Assembly (NCBI RefSeq): GCF_014268755.2
Contig: NZ_CP077093.1
Location: forward strand, 2,592,001 to 2,656,000
Source of the DNA: Pseudomonas vanderleydeniana
Lineage (GTDB): Bacteria; Pseudomonadota; Gammaproteobacteria; Pseudomonadales; Pseudomonadaceae
Direction of reading: 5' to 3'
Length of the DNA stretch: 64,000 nt
In this document: positions 25,114 through 33,229 of the stretch, piece by piece
Numbering within the stretch: position 1 is the first letter of the stretch
Layout: the number at the start of each line of letters is the position of its first letter
Made by a program: the position numbers and the translations under genes
Notes under the pieces: generated by a model
Told to the model about the DNA's origin: nothing
What the model saw: only the letters and a program-made list of their open reading frames with translations
Databases searched by the model: none

Positions 25114-26211
25114 TTACGAGAGGCTGGACAGGTAGTCGTCGTAGCTGAACTCACGAACGGTCTCGACGCTACCGTCGAGTTGTTTCACTACGATGGACGG
25201 CATTTTCAGGCCGTTGAACCAGTTTTTCTTGACCATGGTGTAGCCTGCCGCATCGATGAACGACAGTCGATCGCCGATGGCCAGCGGCCGATCGAAGGTG
25301 TATTCGCCGAAGATGTCGCCAGCCAGGCAGGATTTGCCGCAGACCATGTAGGTGTGGCTGCCGTCGTTCGGTTCCATCTTGGCGTTGAGGCGATAGATCA
25401 GCAGGTCGAGCATGTGCGCTTCGATGGAGCTGTCGACCACGGCCAGGTTCTTGCCGTTGTACAGGGTGTCGAGCACGGTGACTTCCAGCGAGGCACTCTG
25501 GGTGATCGCCGCTTCGCCCGGCTCCAGGTAAACCTGCACGCCGTACTTCTGCGAGAAGGCCTTGAGGCGGGCACAGAACGCATCCAGGGCATAGCCTTCG
25601 CCGGTGAAATGGATACCGCCGCCGAGGCTGACCCATTCGACCTTGTGCAGCAGGTGGCCGAAGCGTTCCTCGATGGTGCACAGCATCTTGTCGAACAGGC
25701 CGAAGTCGCCGTTCTCGCAGTTGTTGTGGAACATGAAGCCGGAGATCTGCTCGATGACCTGCTCGATCTTCGCCGGGTCCCATTCGCCGAGGCGGCTGAA
25801 CGGCCGCGCCGGGTCGGCCAGCAGGTAGTCGGAGCTGCTCACCTGGGGGTTGACCCGCAGGCCACGGGTCTTGCCCGCCGAGGCTTCGGCAAAGCGCTGC
25901 AGTTGGCCGATGGAGTTGAAGATGATCTTGTCGCAGTTCTCCAGCATCTCGCCGATTTCGTCGTCGGCCCAGGCCACGCTGTAGGCGTGGGTCTCGCCGG
26001 CGAACTTCTGGCGGCCGAGCTTGAGCTCGTAGAGCGACGAGGACGTCGTGCCATCCATGTATTGCTGCATCAGGTCGAACACCGACCAGGTGGCGAAGCA
26101 CTTGAGTGCCAGGAGCGCCTTGGCTCCGGATTGTTCGCGCACGTAGGCGATCTTCTGCAGGTTGACCAGCAGCTTCTGCTTGTCGATGAGGTAGTACGGC
26201 GTCTTGATCAT
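25114..26211 (-). CDS. nspC: Carboxynorspermidine/carboxyspermidine decarboxylase
   Basis: 365 residues, fold-III PLP decarboxylase. The likely PLP lysine is Lys37 in L-L-A-L-K-C-F-A-T-W-S-V-F. The segment G-G-G-I-H-F-T-G-E-G-Y-A-L-D near 205 and C-G-K-S-C-L-A-G-D near 290 (substrate-side Cys) are NspC-like. The ATG at 26211 was chosen because GGAGG stands 8 bp upstream and homologues start M-I-K-T-P-Y-Y-L-I-D; an open frame continues upstream to 26343 without support. It is the first gene of a two-gene operon making spermidine by the carboxy-intermediate route rather than via decarboxylated SAM. Confidence 0.9.
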   Translation of the reverse strand: MIKTPYYLIDKQKLLVNLQKIAYVREQSGAKALLALKCFATWSVFDLMQQYMDGTTSSSLYELKLGRQKFAGETHAYSVAWADDEIGEMLENCDKIIFNSIGQLQRFAEASAGKTRGLRVNPQVSSSDYLLADPARPFSRLGEWDPAKIEQVIEQISGFMFHNNCENGDFGLFDKMLCTIEERFGHLLHKVEWVSLGGGIHFTGEGYALDAFCARLKAFSQKYGVQVYLEPGEAAITQSASLEVTVLDTLYNGKNLAVVDSSIEAHMLDLLIYRLNAKMEPNDGSHTYMVCGKSCLAGDIFGEYTFDRPLAIGDRLSFIDAAGYTMVKKNWFNGLKMPSIVVKQLDGSVETVREFSYDDYLSSLS

Positions 26212-26562
26212 TTCGAGGCCTCCGGCAGGGCTAGCCAAAAAAAGGACGCGCATTGTGCCCTTAGTTGGCTCATATCGAAAGGTTAGTGGGCGCATTTCGC
26301 CCATTGAGCGATCCAGCGTACCTGTCGAAAGGTCCGGGAACATCCTGACGCAGCCCTGTTACACCTTGAGTTTCACTCGCGTGAAGAAGGCTGGGCTGGC
26401 TGCAATTCGGCTCTGCCCAAAGGCTTTGGCGTTGCATGGGCGCAGAAAGCAAAAAGCCCGCTGGTTCAAGAGCGGGCTTTCGACAGATGGGTCAAATCCT
26501 TTTGACTGTATGAAGTCTGCCTGATGAATATGACGCTATCGTGATGGTGTGCCCAAATGGTT
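26212..26562. other. Gene-free spacer upstream of nspC
   Basis: Holds a small inverted repeat (GTGGGCG...CGCCCAT, about 26286-26303) that would lie in the nspC 5' leader, and the rho-independent terminator at 26452-26480. No tRNA, other RNA gene or plausible short gene is seen. The nspC promoter must be here, but I cannot place -35/-10 with confidence. Confidence 0.5.
26452..26480. terminator. Rho-independent terminator
   Basis: AAAAGCCCGCT at 26452-26462 pairs with AGCGGGCTTT at 26471-26480 across an 8-nt loop, with an A-run 5' and T-run 3', so it can act in either direction. On the minus strand it would have ended transcription of the ligase gene of which only a fragment remains at 26563-26998. 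Confidence 0.8.
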
Positions 26563-26998
26563 TCAATTGGCGCGGAGTGTCATCGCTCTCGACGGCTGCG
26601 CTGGCTGTACGGTGGCGCAGTGGGCAACAGCGACGACCGATCCTGCGGCCAGCTCGCGGCGGCCCGCTGGCAGTTGGTCGGGAGCCAGGCATTGACCGTC
26701 GTCGCTGAACACCAGGCTTGCCTGGGCATCCGTGGCGATCCAGGCGGCCTCCGTCGGGTGCAGCTTGGCGTTGATTGGTACCGCAACAGCACCGACCCAC
26801 CAGATTGCGTAGAGCAGTTCCAGATAGTCGCCACTGTTCTTCATGAACAGAGCGACTCTATCGCCGGGCACGAGGGCATGCTGTCGTTGCAATGCGCCGG
26901 CACGACGGCGGACACGGGCCGTCAGCTCGCGGTAGTCGGCCACCAGCCGTAGACCCTGGAACAGTGCCGGGCGCGGAGTGGAGGTTCGCCTGCGTCAT
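26563..26998 (-). pseudogene. Acyl-CoA/AMP-dependent ligase N-terminal remnant
   Basis: The frame ending at 26563 encodes Y-R-E-L-T-A-R-V, then G-D-R-V-A-L-F-M-K-N-S-G-D-Y-L-E-L-L-Y-A, then G-A-V-A-V-P-I-N-A-K-L-H-P-T-E. This is the unmistakable start of the adenylation domain of acyl-CoA synthetases. It stops after about 126 codons where the family needs about 500, and lacks the A3 (SGTTG-like) and later motifs. Upstream, an ATG at 26998 opens a different frame (M-T-Q-A-N-L-H-S) while the homologous R-P-A-L-F-x-G-L-R-L continues in the ligase frame, so there is also a frameshift near the start. Both signs point to decay, not to a short functional gene. Confidence 0.8.
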
Positions 26999-27101
26999 CT
27001 CATCCGGGACTGTCAGACCGGTCCCCGTGGCGAGTGGCCGGTGCCCCGTGCGGCGGGCGATTGTGTGAGTCCGATTCTCCGTGGTTGAAGAGACACAAGT
27101 A

Positions 27102-27896
27102 CTAGGCGCCGGCCATCCAGCGTGCCAGCCCGTGACGGCCGCTGACCCCGAGCTTGGCGGCCGCGCGCTTGAGGTAGGTCTCGATGGAGCTGTTCTTGAC
27201 GCTCAGCTTCTGGGCCATCTGCGGTACTGTGCCGCCAACCAGCAGTCCGAGGCAGACCTCCCTTTCCCGGGCCGAAAGGATAATGTCGTCCAGGGCCAGC
27301 CGTTCAGTAAAGGCCTGCTGCAGGGGCAACTGTTCGAGCTCTGGCTGTGGGCCTGGCTGGCTGCCAATGACTTTTTTCAGTGGCCTCTGGCGGTTTACCT
27401 GGGCATGACGCTCGATAAGTGGCAGCAGGGTATCCGAAAAGCTTTTGAGAAAGGACAGCTCGGAGAGGGAGAAGCTTCTCTGGGTATGCAGGCGGTAAAG
27501 CGATATGAGGCAGCGTCGATTGGATTTGCGTGATACCAGGTTGCACTGGTGGGCGGCTTCGCGTCCCTTGGCCTGGGTGCTCATCTGAATCAGCAGGGAG
27601 TCGCTCATTTCTGTCACCTGCTTGAGCAACGGATGATCATCTTCAGGAAGCAGTGATTCGGGAGGCGGGCAGCCCTTGAGGCTGGCGCTGCCCAAGGGCG
27701 TGATGTCGACCACGCGGGCCTGGTGTTCATCCAGCGTCCACTCGCTCAGGACAATCCATTCGATGGGTACCAGCTTGTCCACGAGACCGAGCAGGTTCGC
27801 TGCAAATCGATCGTTACCGGCGCTTGAGATCAGTTCTCCCAATTCAAGATAGAAAGCCGGGCCTTCTATGTCTCGAATGCTACTGGTCAGGTTCAT
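27102..27896 (-). CDS. LuxR-type transcriptional regulator
   Basis: 264 residues from the ATG at 27896 (an AAGGA lies about 10 bp upstream; a frame-open extension to 27986 is not matched in the paralogue). The C-terminal about 60 residues are a GerE/LuxR helix-turn-helix: L-S-A-R-E-R-E-V-C-L-G-L-L, then S-V-K-N-S-S-I-E-T-Y-L-K-R-A-A-A-K-L-G-V. The N-terminal about 190 residues are helical/mixed with no autoinducer-domain or receiver motifs I recognise. It is paralogous to the gene at 28207 and lies next to the ligase remnant, which may once have been its target. Confidence 0.82.
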   Translation of the reverse strand: MNLTSSIRDIEGPAFYLELGELISSAGNDRFAANLLGLVDKLVPIEWIVLSEWTLDEHQARVVDITPLGSASLKGCPPPESLLPEDDHPLLKQVTEMSDSLLIQMSTQAKGREAAHQCNLVSRKSNRRCLISLYRLHTQRSFSLSELSFLKSFSDTLLPLIERHAQVNRQRPLKKVIGSQPGPQPELEQLPLQQAFTERLALDDIILSAREREVCLGLLVGGTVPQMAQKLSVKNSSIETYLKRAAAKLGVSGRHGLARWMAGA

Positions 27897-28206
27897 GTCC
27901 TTGTCATCCTTGAAGTAAAGCTGTTGCCAAACACTGTGCCGCATGCCCCTACGAGCGATCACTTCTCCCTGAACATGATTTCGCACGAGATTTAAGCCTA
28001 TGGATACATCCTACGTCTGTAGTGGAAAGCGGGGACAAAAAATTACATGGAAGGGGCGCGGCCTATTGTGTGGTTATTGGGACAAGAGCGTCGTTCATGG
28101 TGTGGCAGGTTGATCTAAGTTAAATCTCAAGCTTGTTCTCTCGCAGCGGTATCTTTTGAACTACCGCAGTAGCGTTTTTATCTGCTGGCTCCTGTCAGGG
28201 CTGGAA
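27897..28206. other. Spacer between the two LuxR-type genes
   Basis: 310 bp without a gene on either strand; somewhat AT-richer than the flanks. It should hold the promoter of the downstream regulator (27102-27896). No clear palindromic lux-box or hairpin was found by eye. Confidence 0.4.
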
Positions 28207-28929
28207 TCACAAGGGAGATGGCGCTATTTGGATTTCCTCGGCGGCGTACATCCAGCGCATCAGCGAGTGGCGCCCGCTGATGCCCATCTTGATGGCGGCG
28301 CGCTTGAGGTAGCTCTCCACGGTATTGACCTTTAACTGCAACTGTTCGGCCAGTTCCGGCGCGGTGCGTCCGGACAGCAGGCCGATACAGACTTCCATCT
28401 CCCGATTCGACAGCGCCAGCCCCGATTGCGACAGGCGCTCGTTGAAGCGCAGGCGCAGGGTCTGCAAACCCAGGTTTTCCACGCCGTCGGCGCTGCCCGC
28501 CGGGCTGGCGGCTACCGCCGGCTGCGGTTGCAGGGCGGTGATGTGCTTTTCCACCATCGGCAGCAGCAGCGGGGAGAAGTCCTGCAGGATGCTCTGTTCC
28601 TGTGCGGAAAATCGCTGTGACTGGTTCGAGCGGTACACCGAGATGGTGTAGCTGCAGTCGTCCTTGCGCCGGGTCAGGTGCAGGGCCGACTCCTTGGCGT
28701 TGGAGGCCGAGGTGATCAGGTCGATGTGGCCGATCATCTGGTTGTCGGTACTGGCCGACGTTGGCGAACTCTCCGAATCCATCGGCAACTTGCGGATGTG
28801 GGTGGCGTCGACGGCCAGCTGGGTCAGGATCAGGTCGTGCAACATCCGTGGGAAACTGCGACTGCCAGTGCTGGCGATGACCTTGCCAATATGTGGGAAC
28901 AGCAGTTGTGAGTTCATCGTTTCATCCAT
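28207..28929 (-). CDS. LuxR-type transcriptional regulator (paralogue)
   Basis: 240 residues from the ATG at 28929 (TTG at 28938 and ATG at 28917 are alternatives). The C-terminus has the same HTH layout as its neighbour (L-S-N-R-E-M-E-V-C-I-G-L-L-S-G-R-T-A-P-E-L, then V-N-T-V-E-S-Y-L-K-R-A-A-I-K-M-G-I-S-G-R-H). The N-terminal domain shares the G-K-V-I-A-S-T-G opening. A 310-bp spacer separates the two regulators, so each may have its own promoter. It is divergent from yfcF. Confidence 0.82.
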   Translation of the reverse strand: MDETMNSQLLFPHIGKVIASTGSRSFPRMLHDLILTQLAVDATHIRKLPMDSESSPTSASTDNQMIGHIDLITSASNAKESALHLTRRKDDCSYTISVYRSNQSQRFSAQEQSILQDFSPLLLPMVEKHITALQPQPAVAASPAGSADGVENLGLQTLRLRFNERLSQSGLALSNREMEVCIGLLSGRTAPELAEQLQLKVNTVESYLKRAAIKMGISGRHSLMRWMYAAEEIQIAPSPL

Positions 28930-29100
28930 GAGTTTCAAAGTCCGAACATGCGCTTCTCAAGAGACGAGCCTGGAGCAGCGGCCTTTAACCATAGCCGAAT
29001 TCCCAGTATTCCGCTCGGGAATGCGTCCATGAAAATCCGTGATTTTATTTGTGCCGGTGGATCCCGTAGCGTGTGGCACTCATCCCAAGGAGAGTGTGCC

Positions 29101-29736
29101 GTGAACAATGCCCGTCTGCGTTTGTATGTCGATGCCCAGTACACCAGCCCGTATGCCCTGTCGGTATTCGTCGCGCTACGGGAGAAGGCGCTCGAATTCG
29201 ACCTGCAGCCACTGGACCTGGATGCCCATGAGCAGCAGGCGCAGGGTTATGCCGGATTGTCCCTGACCCAGCGGGTGCCGACCCTGGAGCAGGGCGGTTT
29301 TGCGTTGTCCGAGTCCTCGGCGATCACCGAGTACCTGGAGGAACAGTTCGCGCAGGCGCCGATCTACCCGCGCGATGCCCGGCAACGGGCGCGGGTGCGC
29401 CAGGTCCAGGCCTGGCTGCGCAGCGACCTGCAGGCGCTGCGCCAGGAACGTTCGACCCTGGTGATTTTCTATGGGCAAAAGGCCGGTCCGCTATCGGCCG
29501 CCGGCGAAGCGGCGGCGCGCAAGCTGATCGAGGCGGCGCAGCTGTTGTTGGGCGATGGCCGCGAGTACCTGTGCGGCCAGTGGTCGATTGCCGATATCGA
29601 CCTGGCGTTGATGCTCAACCGGCTGATCCTCAATGGTGATCCGGTACCGGCCGGGCTGGTCGATTATGCCCGGCGCCAATGGCAGCATCCGGCGGTGCAG
29701 GAGTGGCTGGCGCTGTCGCGTCCGGCACTGGGCTGA
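29101..29736 (+). CDS. yfcF: YfcF-like glutathione transferase
   Basis: 211 residues from the GTG at 29101, chosen because AAGGAG stands 7 bp upstream and the thioredoxin-like domain starts at once (L-R-L-Y-V-D-A-Q-Y-T-S-P-Y-A). The glutathione-binding R-V-P-T-L and E-S-S-A-I-T-E-Y-L-E motifs are at residues about 58-62 and 70-79. The all-helical C-terminal domain has the Y-L-C-G-Q-W-S-I-A-D-I-D-L-A N-capping box. YfcF enzymes have low GST/peroxidase activity linked to oxidative stress. It is a single gene, convergent with the peptidase gene at 29756. Confidence 0.88.
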   Translation: MNNARLRLYVDAQYTSPYALSVFVALREKALEFDLQPLDLDAHEQQAQGYAGLSLTQRVPTLEQGGFALSESSAITEYLEEQFAQAPIYPRDARQRARVRQVQAWLRSDLQALRQERSTLVIFYGQKAGPLSAAGEAAARKLIEAAQLLLGDGREYLCGQWSIADIDLALMLNRLILNGDPVPAGLVDYARRQWQHPAVQEWLALSRPALG

Positions 29737-29742
29737 GTACCC

Positions 29743-29774
29743 GGGCCCGTCCGGCTCAACGGCTGGACGGGCCC
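29743..29774. terminator. Convergent-gene hairpin after yfcF
   Basis: GGGCCCGTCC (29743-29752) pairs with GGACGGGCCC (29765-29774). It overlaps the 3' end of the convergent C39-like gene. There is no T-run, so it may be a weak or factor-assisted terminator. Confidence 0.4.
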
Positions 29775-30400
29775 AGCAGGGTCCTGACCACCTCGGTCTC
29801 TGGGGCCACCTGGCGGCTGCCCGGAAGCGCCAGCAGGGGCGCCCCGGCGCGGCTGGCGCCGGTACGGCCGACGATCAGTGTTTCTCCCCGCCATTGCCTG
29901 AACAGCTCGAACAGTGGCATGCGCAGGTGACCGCGCGCCGGGTCTGCGAGAAAGGCATGGCCCTGGCTGATGCCCTTGAGCACCACGAAATGATTGAGCC
30001 GTTGCCGGCGCAGCAGGATGATCACCGGAACGTCCAACTGGTGTGCCGCCTCTGGTGGCAGCAGCACGCCGGAGGCTTCGTAGCCCAAGTGCTCGGCGGC
30101 CCCCTTGAGGTCCAGCATCGAGAATCCTTGCAGAATCCGCTCGTGCATCTCGGCTTCCGACAGGCGCAGCACGATATCCGCCAGGACATGTTCTTCGCTG
30201 ACCGGTTCGCCGAGGTAGTGTTCCAGCAGTATGGTCAGGGCCGCAGCACCGCAGGAGTAATCGAGGGTCTGGCGTTGGATGCCGTGCAGGCGCAGTTGGC
30301 TTATCGACTGCAACCGTGGCCCGGCTGTCGCGACGACCGGGCTGCTGGGCAGCCCGAGCAGGAGCAGCACCAGCACGCCCAGCAGCCATGGGGCGTTCAA
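29756..30400 (-). CDS. Periplasmic C39-like cysteine peptidase (FapD-like)
   Basis: 214 residues with a signal peptide (core L-L-G-V-L-V-L-L-L-L-G-L). The mature protein is a stand-alone C39 domain with a complete predicted triad: Cys50 in D-Y-S-C-G-A-A-A-L, His137 in R-L-N-H-F-V-V-L-K-G, and Asp153 in F-L-A-D-P-A-R-G. Peptidase C39 normally removes double-glycine leaders; free-standing periplasmic versions such as FapD serve functional-amyloid export. The start overlaps the stop of the outer-membrane barrel gene (ATGA), so the two are translated together. No fapA/B/C amyloid genes are nearby. Confidence 0.88.
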   Translation of the reverse strand: MNAPWLLGVLVLLLLGLPSSPVVATAGPRLQSISQLRLHGIQRQTLDYSCGAAALTILLEHYLGEPVSEEHVLADIVLRLSEAEMHERILQGFSMLDLKGAAEHLGYEASGVLLPPEAAHQLDVPVIILLRRQRLNHFVVLKGISQGHAFLADPARGHLRMPLFELFRQWRGETLIVGRTGASRAGAPLLALPGSRQVAPETEVVRTLLGPSSR

Positions 30401-31668
30401 TTGAAGCGCCGCTTGAAATGGGTCGACAGGGCGGCGGGTCCGGCCTCGTCGTTCAGGCCGAGGCTGATTTCCGGGGAGACCACCCAGTCCTCGCTGAGCC
30501 GATAGGCGGCACTGAAGGACAGTTCAAGCGGATCCGCATCGGAGCCGTGGATGGTCTGGTGGTCGGCCCGCAGGTTGGCGCTGTAGGCATAGGACAACCG
30601 GCCGCCGAGAGACAGTCGTTCGTTGAGGGCGAAGCCGACCCCGGCATAGCCCTTGAGTACCCAGCCGGGCTTTATGTGATAACCGTCGAGGGTTCTGGCG
30701 AAGGAGTACTGGTAGCCGACTCCGCCGAAGAGGATGGCCGGGTCGGTGCTACGCACGAAGGCTATCCCGGGCGTCAGGCTCCAGTGCCCGGAGCCGTTGT
30801 TCAGCGGGTCTTTCCAACTGTTGAAAACATCGTTGTAGCGCTTCTGCCCGGTCGGGATGTTGATATCCAGGCTGAGGGCGATCGCCGGCGTGTCGGCGTC
30901 CTCCTCGACGATCTGGTACTGGACCCCGAGGGCGATATCGGCCAGGCGCCAGGCATCGGCCTTGCGCACGAACTCGTTGCCGGAGATGTCCTGGACATGA
31001 CTGTAGGTCAGCGGCAGGCTGAGATAGGCCTCGAGGTGACGCTGGAGTCCGGTGCGCAAGGTCGGACGCAGCTCCAGCTGGCGTGCCGAATAGGACGAGC
31101 GCTGAAAGTGACCGGCCTGGGGCAGGCCGTACTGGATCCGGCTCTGCTTGTAGGCGAGGCCGAGGTCCAGTTCATGTTCGCCGGGGGGGAGCAGCACGGT
31201 GGAACCCGTAAGGAAATCGAGCGGAGGTTGGGCCGGTTGGTCCTCGCCGTAGCGATGATCCGAAGCCCCGGCCTTGGTGTTTTCCTGCATGAGGGGACCG
31301 CTGGGACGGAAGCGAGCCAGGCTTACGATCTGGGAGACATCGACAGGCGTGGTGCCGAATGTCGCTGATTCCAGCAGCGTTCGGTTGTCCGTGGTGGCCT
31401 TCAGTTGCCCGGTGGCCTTTTCGCCGCTGGCAAACAGCAGGGTATAGGGGGTATTGCTGCCGATCGCGAGGATATCCGTTGTCGGTACCCTGACGGCCGA
31501 GCCGTAGTGAGTATCGAAGATGCATAGCCCGTCACTGAACGAGATGATGCTACCGGACAACCGGTCGCCGTTCTTCAGCAGCAGGTTGTCGGCCAATGCC
31601 GGCGGGGTGTCGTAGAGATAGAAAAAGATCACGCTGATACTGCCGAGCAACTTCAAGGGGCTGAGCAT
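30397..31668 (-). CDS. Outer-membrane beta-barrel protein coupled to C39 peptidase
   Basis: 423 residues with a signal peptide ending ...P-P-A-L-A. An N-terminal about 100-residue beta module (L-L-L-K-N-G-D-R-L-S-G-S-I) is followed by a barrel of alternating aromatic strands (e.g. G-L-A-Y-K-Q-S-R-I-Q-Y, A-L-S-L-D-I-N-I-P-T-G, G-G-R-L-S-Y-A-Y-S-A-N), ending in the terminal R-R-F-N with a penultimate aromatic. Length matches FapF, the amyloid secretion barrel, but I cannot see FapF's N-terminal coiled coil. Coupling to the peptidase suggests a secretion or display role for the two small proteins encoded upstream. Confidence 0.75.
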   Translation of the reverse strand: MLSPLKLLGSISVIFFYLYDTPPALADNLLLKNGDRLSGSIISFSDGLCIFDTHYGSAVRVPTTDILAIGSNTPYTLLFASGEKATGQLKATTDNRTLLESATFGTTPVDVSQIVSLARFRPSGPLMQENTKAGASDHRYGEDQPAQPPLDFLTGSTVLLPPGEHELDLGLAYKQSRIQYGLPQAGHFQRSSYSARQLELRPTLRTGLQRHLEAYLSLPLTYSHVQDISGNEFVRKADAWRLADIALGVQYQIVEEDADTPAIALSLDINIPTGQKRYNDVFNSWKDPLNNGSGHWSLTPGIAFVRSTDPAILFGGVGYQYSFARTLDGYHIKPGWVLKGYAGVGFALNERLSLGGRLSYAYSANLRADHQTIHGSDADPLELSFSAAYRLSEDWVVSPEISLGLNDEAGPAALSTHFKRRFN

Positions 31669-31745
31669 TGTTGCGTCCTTGCCTCATGCCGAGGCAGTAG
31701 CCAGCCACGCCGAGAGAGCGTGGCCTGGTGGGTTGCTGCGGGGAG

Positions 31746-32246
31746 TCAGGACAGTGCGATGCCGAGCCGGCTGACATACTCGGCCATCTTCGGATCGTTT
31801 CTTATGCCTTCGAGGAACTCCTGATGGAGCTTTTCGTTCATGGAACGAGAGTTGAGGGCGGCGTATTTCGAATCGTCGTCGATGAGACCGTTTCGTTCGT
31901 ACAGCGCTTTCATGTGAGATTGCAGCAGATTGAAGTAGTCATCTAATTCCCCGGACGAAAGACTCGAAAATTTTGCATCGCCAATGGCTGATGTTCCATC
32001 TGGTAGAATGATGATTTCGATCACGAACTCACTCCACCAGCTTGGTATCGTCCCTACTGGAACAGGCGGGTCCATAACATCGGATGTCTCGGCGGCAGCG
32101 GCGCTGATGCTGACTTGGTCAGAGCGATTTTTCGTGCTTTCAGGGGGGGCTATTGAAAAATGCTCCTGGTCTTTTTTTTGAGGCGTTATTGTTTTCTGGG
32201 TGGACGAGTTATATGTGTATGGTGATAGGCTGCTGTTGATATTCAT
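31746..32246 (-). CDS. Small Ser/Asn-rich protein of unknown function
   Basis: 166 residues, no signal peptide. The N-terminal 60 residues are disordered (rich in S, T, N, Q, K, P) and end in D-Q-V-S-I-S-A-A-A, a pattern common at the N-termini of Pseudomonas flagellar-export-like hypotheticals. The remainder is helical with acidic patches (G-L-I-D-D-D-S-K-Y). An AAAGG lies ahead of the ATG. It is 77 bp upstream of the barrel gene on the same strand and reads as part of that operon. Base composition is lower in G/C than flanking genes. Function is not recognised. Confidence 0.65.
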   Translation of the reverse strand: MNINSSLSPYTYNSSTQKTITPQKKDQEHFSIAPPESTKNRSDQVSISAAAAETSDVMDPPVPVGTIPSWWSEFVIEIIILPDGTSAIGDAKFSSLSSGELDDYFNLLQSHMKALYERNGLIDDDSKYAALNSRSMNEKLHQEFLEGIRNDPKMAEYVSRLGIALS

Positions 32247-32298
32247 GAGGGTGCCTTTCGTGGGAGGATGTTTTTTGGGAGCGGTTGTTAAGACTGGG

Positions 32299-32790
32299 TC
32301 ACCAAGAGAAAGTCGAGATTGGTCGATTCCAGCTGGTTTCTCTCCAGCCGAAATTTAATGGCGTACCATTGTCGCTGAGCGCCTGATAATGATGGTCGAC
32401 CTCTACTGCATTGCTTGCATTCCAGTTTCCTCCGGGGGCGTCCGATTTATCTGCAAGCCAACGGTCTCCGGCAGCCAGATATTCTTTTCCGTTTTCTATG
32501 TATTTATGGTTTTTATGAGGATTCCACTCGCTACCTACCGAGTAGTAAGATCTGTAGTCGTGCTCATTGCCAAAACGCTTCAGTCGGATGTTGTATGTCT
32601 TCAGGCCTTGCTTAACGCTGGGGTAGGGATGGCCAGTAATTCTTGCAGTGCCTTTGATCTTGCTGAGGCTTTCGTCATCAAGGACAGTTACTTTGATGCC
32701 TTTGGCTTCAAGCGATGAAATGATGGGTGACTGCGCGAAGCTGACGGCTGGCAGGAAGAATATGGCTAGCAGTATGTGGCTGATTTTCAT
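32299..32790 (-). CDS. Secreted protein with bacteriocin-leader-like motif (candidate C39 substrate)
   Basis: 163 residues. The signal peptide is cut after V-S-F-A (19). Shortly after the cut comes L-D-D-E-S-L-S-K-I-K-G (37-47), close to the double-glycine leader consensus (E-L-S-x-I-x-G-G) that C39 peptidases recognise, with K-G in place of G-G. The remaining about 115 residues are rich in aromatic and charged residues (Y-R-S-Y-Y-S-V-G-S-E-W-N-P-H, then V-D-H-H-Y-Q-A) and have no recognised fold. GGAG precedes the ATG. It is the first gene of the strand-matched run toward the barrel and peptidase. Confidence 0.7.
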   Translation of the reverse strand: MKISHILLAIFFLPAVSFAQSPIISSLEAKGIKVTVLDDESLSKIKGTARITGHPYPSVKQGLKTYNIRLKRFGNEHDYRSYYSVGSEWNPHKNHKYIENGKEYLAAGDRWLADKSDAPGGNWNASNAVEVDHHYQALSDNGTPLNFGWRETSWNRPISTFSW

Positions 32791-33102
32791 TTTTAACTCC
32801 AGATTCGATTTTCAATCAAAATAGATGGTCCCATGTCTTGTCTTTCGATCAGGCAGGCGGCGGTATTGATCTCTTGGCTGTGGGAAGGCCAGTGTTTATT
32901 TTTGTAAGCGGATATTTGATATTTTTTGAATTTGTTTGATAACTACCCGAACGGATAGTTTTTTTGTTATTTGGAAATAAGAAGTATTGTTTTAGGGTTG
33001 TGCGTGAATATATGTGGGAAGTGGCTGTGGCTTAAGGACTACAAAAATAGTTTGATTGTTGAGGAAGGGAAGGATTATTGGTTCTGTGTTGTCTGGGCTC
33101 AC
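32791..33102. promoter_or_regulatory. AT-rich upstream region of the C39 operon
   Basis: About 310 bp of AT-rich DNA (TTTTTTG/GATATTTG runs near 32900-33000). It should carry the promoter for the leftward operon. The short frames present are unlike Pseudomonas coding sequence and I call no gene. Confidence 0.5.
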
Positions 33103-33133
33103 GCTATCGCCAGCAAGCCGGTTCCTACAGGGG
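33103..33133. repeat. REP element (single)
   Basis: GCTATCGCCAGCAAGCCGG followed by TTCCTACAGGGG is the standard fluorescent-Pseudomonas REP core. The same core occurs as an inverted pair at 54018-54123. Confidence 0.85.
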
Positions 33134-33229
33134 GTGGTGGTGCCTGGAATATCCAGAACACCTCAACGTTCTGCTTCTGCTTTGGCTTTTGATCTACCGG
33201 CCCTGTTCCCAGCCGGCTGAGTGGAGGTT

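Noticed and set aside
27040-27085. Sequence resembling a tRNA T-arm (GAGTCCGATTCTC)
   Set aside because: No matching D-arm, anticodon arm or acceptor stem around it.
29756-32790. Complete fap amyloid operon
   Set aside because: No FapB/FapC repeat proteins (imperfect GVNxAA-type repeats) are found; only peptidase and barrel types match.
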